Source: Circinella umbellata (taxonomy: Eukaryota; Mucoromycota; Mucoromycetes; Mucorales; Lichtheimiaceae). Taken from it: a DNA stretch of 64,000 bases. Positions 61,548-64,000 of this stretch are shown here, piece after piece. The position numbers and the translations under genes are program-made. The first letter of the stretch is position 1, and the number at the start of each line of letters is the position of its first letter. The stretch is taken from the NCBI GenBank assembly GCA_025093555.1, contig JAIWNF010000037.1, positions 310,001 to 374,000 of the forward strand. The letters run 5' to 3'. The notes beneath the pieces were generated by a model, which saw only the letters and a program-made list of their open reading frames with translations, was not told where the DNA came from and ran no database searches.

Positions 61548-63323
61548 TTAAATTCCGCCAAAATAGACAACCAATTGGAAGATTCCATGCCGAATAATGA
61601 GATAACTTGGGTTTTTAAAAGATTGACCTTGGCATTGGAGGCAGCAGCACAAGTATCAAAGTGAGAAAGACAGTGACAAAGATCTTAGTAATTCTGTAAA
61701 AAAACAAAAGCATCATCGGCATATGCCAAAATTTTAGCAGCAGGTGGGCCAGCCACACCAGGTAGTGAACTGGGAATTTTGTACCCTTTAAGCTCTTAAT
61801 CATGTAAAATACGTTGCAATAAAGGTTCAAAAGCTAAGTTAAATAATAAAGGTGAAAGTGGATCACCTTGACAGACACCGCACTGTTAGCGGATAGAAGG
61901 GGATAAATGACCGTTTACATTAATAACAATTTGAGTGCCAAAAAACAGACTGATAATACAATGAACCAAACTTGAGGGGAAGCCAAAACGATTAAGGACC
62001 TACTGAAATTACTCCGGATGAACTCTATCATATCCTTTTTCCTGATCAAGCAATAACCCTATATGGGGAGAATTGTGTCAATGTGTATGATCCATAATGA
62101 CTTTTACCAACATCCCATTATCTGCAATATACCGACCATAAAGAAAACCAGTTTGATATTGATTAACAAGATTAGTAGCAACAGATATCATTCAATTATT
62201 GATAACTCGAGTAAAAATTTTACAGTCTACATTAAGAAGTGCGATTAGTCTCCAATTTTTTAGTGAGGACAAAGCACCCTTTTTGGAAAGTAAACATAAA
62301 CAGGTGCTAGACTATGAATTTGGGAAGTGTGCGTCTGATAAAGCTTCGTTATATACCTGATGGATGAGAGGTTGAACACCGGGATGATCAAATATTAATG
62401 CTAATATAATATAAGGCAGGCTATCAATACCAGGACTACTCTTTTTTGGACAATGATTAACATGGTAAAGTAATTCTTCCAAAGTAATAGGAGCAGTCAA
62501 TCAATTACGAACTGATGGAGCCAAACCACATGATGCTGGAAGTTGATGTAATAAGTCGTCAATTGCTGGTGAGGTGTACGATAGAATAATAGTTTAGTTC
62601 AACAATAAAAATATAATAAAACGATGAGTCCTTTGAAATAGTGTTTATTCTTGAAAAATAAGATAAAGATTATTATTCTATGTACGAGTTGGTCTATTTA
62701 TATGAGCTGTTTATTATGATGGGTTATCTCTGGTATATCATCTGAAGAATGTATCTTAAAGAATGCTATCTTCAGGTATGATAACCTTATTCTTTGGAAG
62801 ATCCTTTTTAGCTTTATCAGGGGTAGACCCTTAGAATCTCCGGTATTTTATACTCTTAATTCCAGGACACTACAGCTGGTTGAGCGATAGGTGCTGGTGT
62901 ATATAAAGTATCATAAAATAAACAGACCGAGTTGTACATATGAGATATTGAAGAGTCAACTGCTAAAGTATTTGGATGCTGTAATGGAGGTAGAGCACGT
63001 TTAGCTTCTCTTGTTTTAACTATTCTTTTCAAAAACCCAGCAGATTTTTCCCCCTCTTCCTGAAATTGGACAGAAGATCATAGAGCTAAATTATCCATAT
63101 ATGTTTGTTGTAATGCTGCTATTTCAGTTTCCTCTGCTGTAATTCTATTTTGGTTAACATGATGGTTATGTGAACGTTGTAATAGTTGATTTCGTAACCG
63201 TTGTAGCTTTCGTAATTATTGTAGCTTTCGTATTTCAATGGCGCGTTTATTTGCTTGTTTATGTCCAAATTTTTGACATAACTTTTTTACCATAATTTTG
63301 AGGTTTTCCCAGGTTGTTTGAAT
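61548..63323 (-). pseudogene. LINE polyprotein, linker and reverse transcriptase part (broken)
   Basis: Upstream linker: QTTWENLKIMVKKLCQKFGH, EKSAGFLKRIVKTREAKRAL, FYDTLYTPAPIAQ. RT domain: ELLYHVNHCPKKSSPGIDSL, SLKNWRLIALLNVDCKIFTR, VNQYQTGFLYGR, GLLLDQEKGYDRVHP, CQGDPLSPLLFNLAFEPLL, and the catalytic YADD box in LAYADDAFVFLQ. About nine in-frame stops interrupt the RT, with no frameshift across about 930 nt. A solo LTR (62570-62874) splits it between the linker and RT. Non-functional as it stands. Confidence 0.85.
62570..62874. mobile_element. Solo LTR (305 bp) with 5-bp target duplication
   Basis: Flanked by GCTGG at 62565-62569 and 62875-62879. The element starts TGAGGTGTACGATAG and ends CCAGGACACTACA, i.e. 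TG...CA termini as in LTRs. No internal region is present, so it is best read as a solo LTR left by recombination of a Ty1/copia- or Ty3/gypsy-type element. Removing it restores the LINE frame (..IAQPAIDDLL..). Orientation is unknown: the minus strand gives TGTAGTGTCCTGG as the start. Confidence 0.8.
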
Positions 63324-63485
63324 TAGGGATCTTAGTACAATCTGGATTTATAAACCGATCCGTTTTTCATACGGATTGGATCGGATTTGGATTGTGTCTC
63401 AATGGATTCGGATCGGATTCGGATCGTAATTCTACAATCCGGACTGTAAACAGATTGAGATCTATGGATCTGTCGGATTTTTCTG
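63324..63485. mobile_element. Left end of a hAT-like element, continuing to the right
   Basis: Begins TAGGGATCTTAGTACAATCT, immediately where LINE coding (IQTTWENLK on the minus strand) stops. It is followed by dense GGATCGG/CGGATT repeats to about 63485. The plan matches the 8-bp-duplication element at 52542. The other end is not identified and may lie outside the window. Confidence 0.5.
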
Positions 63486-63860
63486 ATCCATCATTATAAT
63501 TATAGAGTAATAGATCAAAGTTTTAACAATGCTGTGGTAAGGTATATATATATATTCAAATAAAGAAGAGAGTAAGTTTTTGTATATTATTATATACTTG
63601 AATAGAGCAGTTGAAAGGAAAAGTAGTAATGGCTTTAATATAGAAAAGAAATATCTAAAAAGAAAAAAACAAAACTTGAAGATTAAAAAAGAGAGATTAA
63701 TGAACTTAGTTATTATTTTTATTAATCTAGTAATGATAAAGAGAATTATGAACTTTTATTTGGTTGTAAAACAGAAAAGGTAAACTTATACCTCTTATTT
63801 TTTTCAGCACACTACTCGCCCCCACAAAAAAAAATCCACGTCATGTTATATTTCTACCAC

Positions 63861-63996
63861 CACCATAACTTTTTTTTCCTACTATAACTTTCCCACTATA
63901 ATTTTTTTTCAACTATAACTTTCTTTTCCCATTGTAACTTCTTTTTTCCCATTATAACTTTTTATTACTACAATTCTTTTTTTATTATAACTTATT
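63861..63996. repeat. Periodic ACTATAACTT-type repeat array
   Basis: TAACT cores of the repeat ACTATAACTT (or variants) lie near 63866, 63885, 63899, 63916, 63935, 63955, 63971 and 63988, separated by CCC/TTTT tracts. Spacing is 14-20 bp. The array continues toward the window edge and resembles in style the boxed inverted repeats of the 6.9-kb transposon. Confidence 0.55.
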
Positions 63997-64000
63997 TATT

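Larger units (their letters stand above)
51185..63323 (-). mobile_element. Decayed LINE (non-LTR retrotransposon), interrupted by three later insertions
   Basis: The 3' end is marked by a poly-T run on the plus strand (51185-51201, the retroposon's poly-A tail). The 5' side runs into the element at 63324. LINE coding pieces, in order on the minus strand, lie at 63323-62880, 62564-61548, 54626-54434 and 52533-51240. The gaps are exactly the three inserts at 62570-62874, 54629-61545 and 52542-54424. After mental removal of each insert the reading frame continues, for example AEFN joined to IISWHDKHSN over the TA site and LLLSSL joined to WHVLCLIP over the hAT site. An endonuclease domain is not visible; it would lie beyond the 63.32-kb break. 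Confidence 0.85.

Noticed and set aside
61615..61830. Minus-strand frame MNLYCNVFYMIKSLKGTKFP
   Set aside because: It is an out-of-frame shadow of the LINE reverse transcriptase, which carries YADD in the correct frame.
1..64000. tRNA, 5S rRNA or other structural RNA genes
   Set aside because: I looked for GTTCGA-type B boxes with a matching A box and for rRNA-like GC-rich blocks and found none convincing. A covariance-model scan would be needed to exclude them.

Overview
The window looks like nuclear DNA of an early-diverging filamentous fungus, most likely Mucoromycota (Mucorales-like). The grounds are AT-rich DNA, many short GT..AG introns, long A/T homopolymers and ATT/TAT microsatellites, and a typical fungal gene set (Ufd2, NDT80-type factor, Rho GTPase, Ecm4-type glutathione transferase, tropomyosin, DUF202 protein). 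Species cannot be fixed from sequence alone. Exon borders were read by eye from splice signals and reading-frame continuity; where I summed exons the totals gave whole codons.

Layout. 1-2.6 kb is gene-free. 2.6-29.6 kb is a fairly compact host region: Rho GTPase (+), UFD2 ubiquitin E4 (-), a LINE-derived orphan ORF (-), AFG1-like mitochondrial ATPase (+), NDT80/PhoG factor (-), NmrA-like protein (-), short/branched-chain acyl-CoA dehydrogenase (-), a cysteine-rich membrane protein (+), an F-box protein (-) and a DASS/DiT-like anion transporter (-). 29.6-38.2 kb is a gene desert with one inverted-repeat element (about 33.34-34.31 kb). 38.3-46.7 kb holds a tiny CCHC zinc-knuckle gene (-), a DUF202 protein (-), an Ecm4/Xi-class glutathione transferase (+) and tropomyosin (-). 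From 48 kb to the right edge the window is almost entirely transposable elements.

The TE region resolves into a nested stack. A decayed non-LTR retrotransposon (LINE, minus strand, poly-A end at about 51.19 kb, 5' side at about 63.32 kb) has been hit by (i) a 1.88-kb hAT-like non-autonomous element with an 8-bp target duplication (52542-54424), (ii) a 6.9-kb Tc1/mariner (IS630-type) element with TA target duplication (54629-61545), and (iii) a 305-bp solo LTR with a 5-bp duplication (62570-62874). Removing each insert restores the LINE reading frame. A fourth element with a TAGGG end starts at 63324.

The most novel object is the 6.9-kb Tc1/mariner-type element. Typical members are 1-2 kb with one gene. 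This one has about 200-bp terminal inverted repeats, each with nine TGGCGG-like boxes spaced 20-24 bp apart. It carries two transposase paralogues reading outward toward the two ends. One has an N-terminal DNA-binding region and an apparently complete DD34E site. The other lacks that region and has Gln where the catalytic Glu should be. Between them are three small intact genes (two with likely helix-turn-helix segments), a broken fourth, a 63-bp tandem repeat, and a motif (TGTTCCGTGTAAC) that recurs in the same orientation upstream of both transposases and of one accessory gene. I infer a self-regulating multigene transposon; function is untested.
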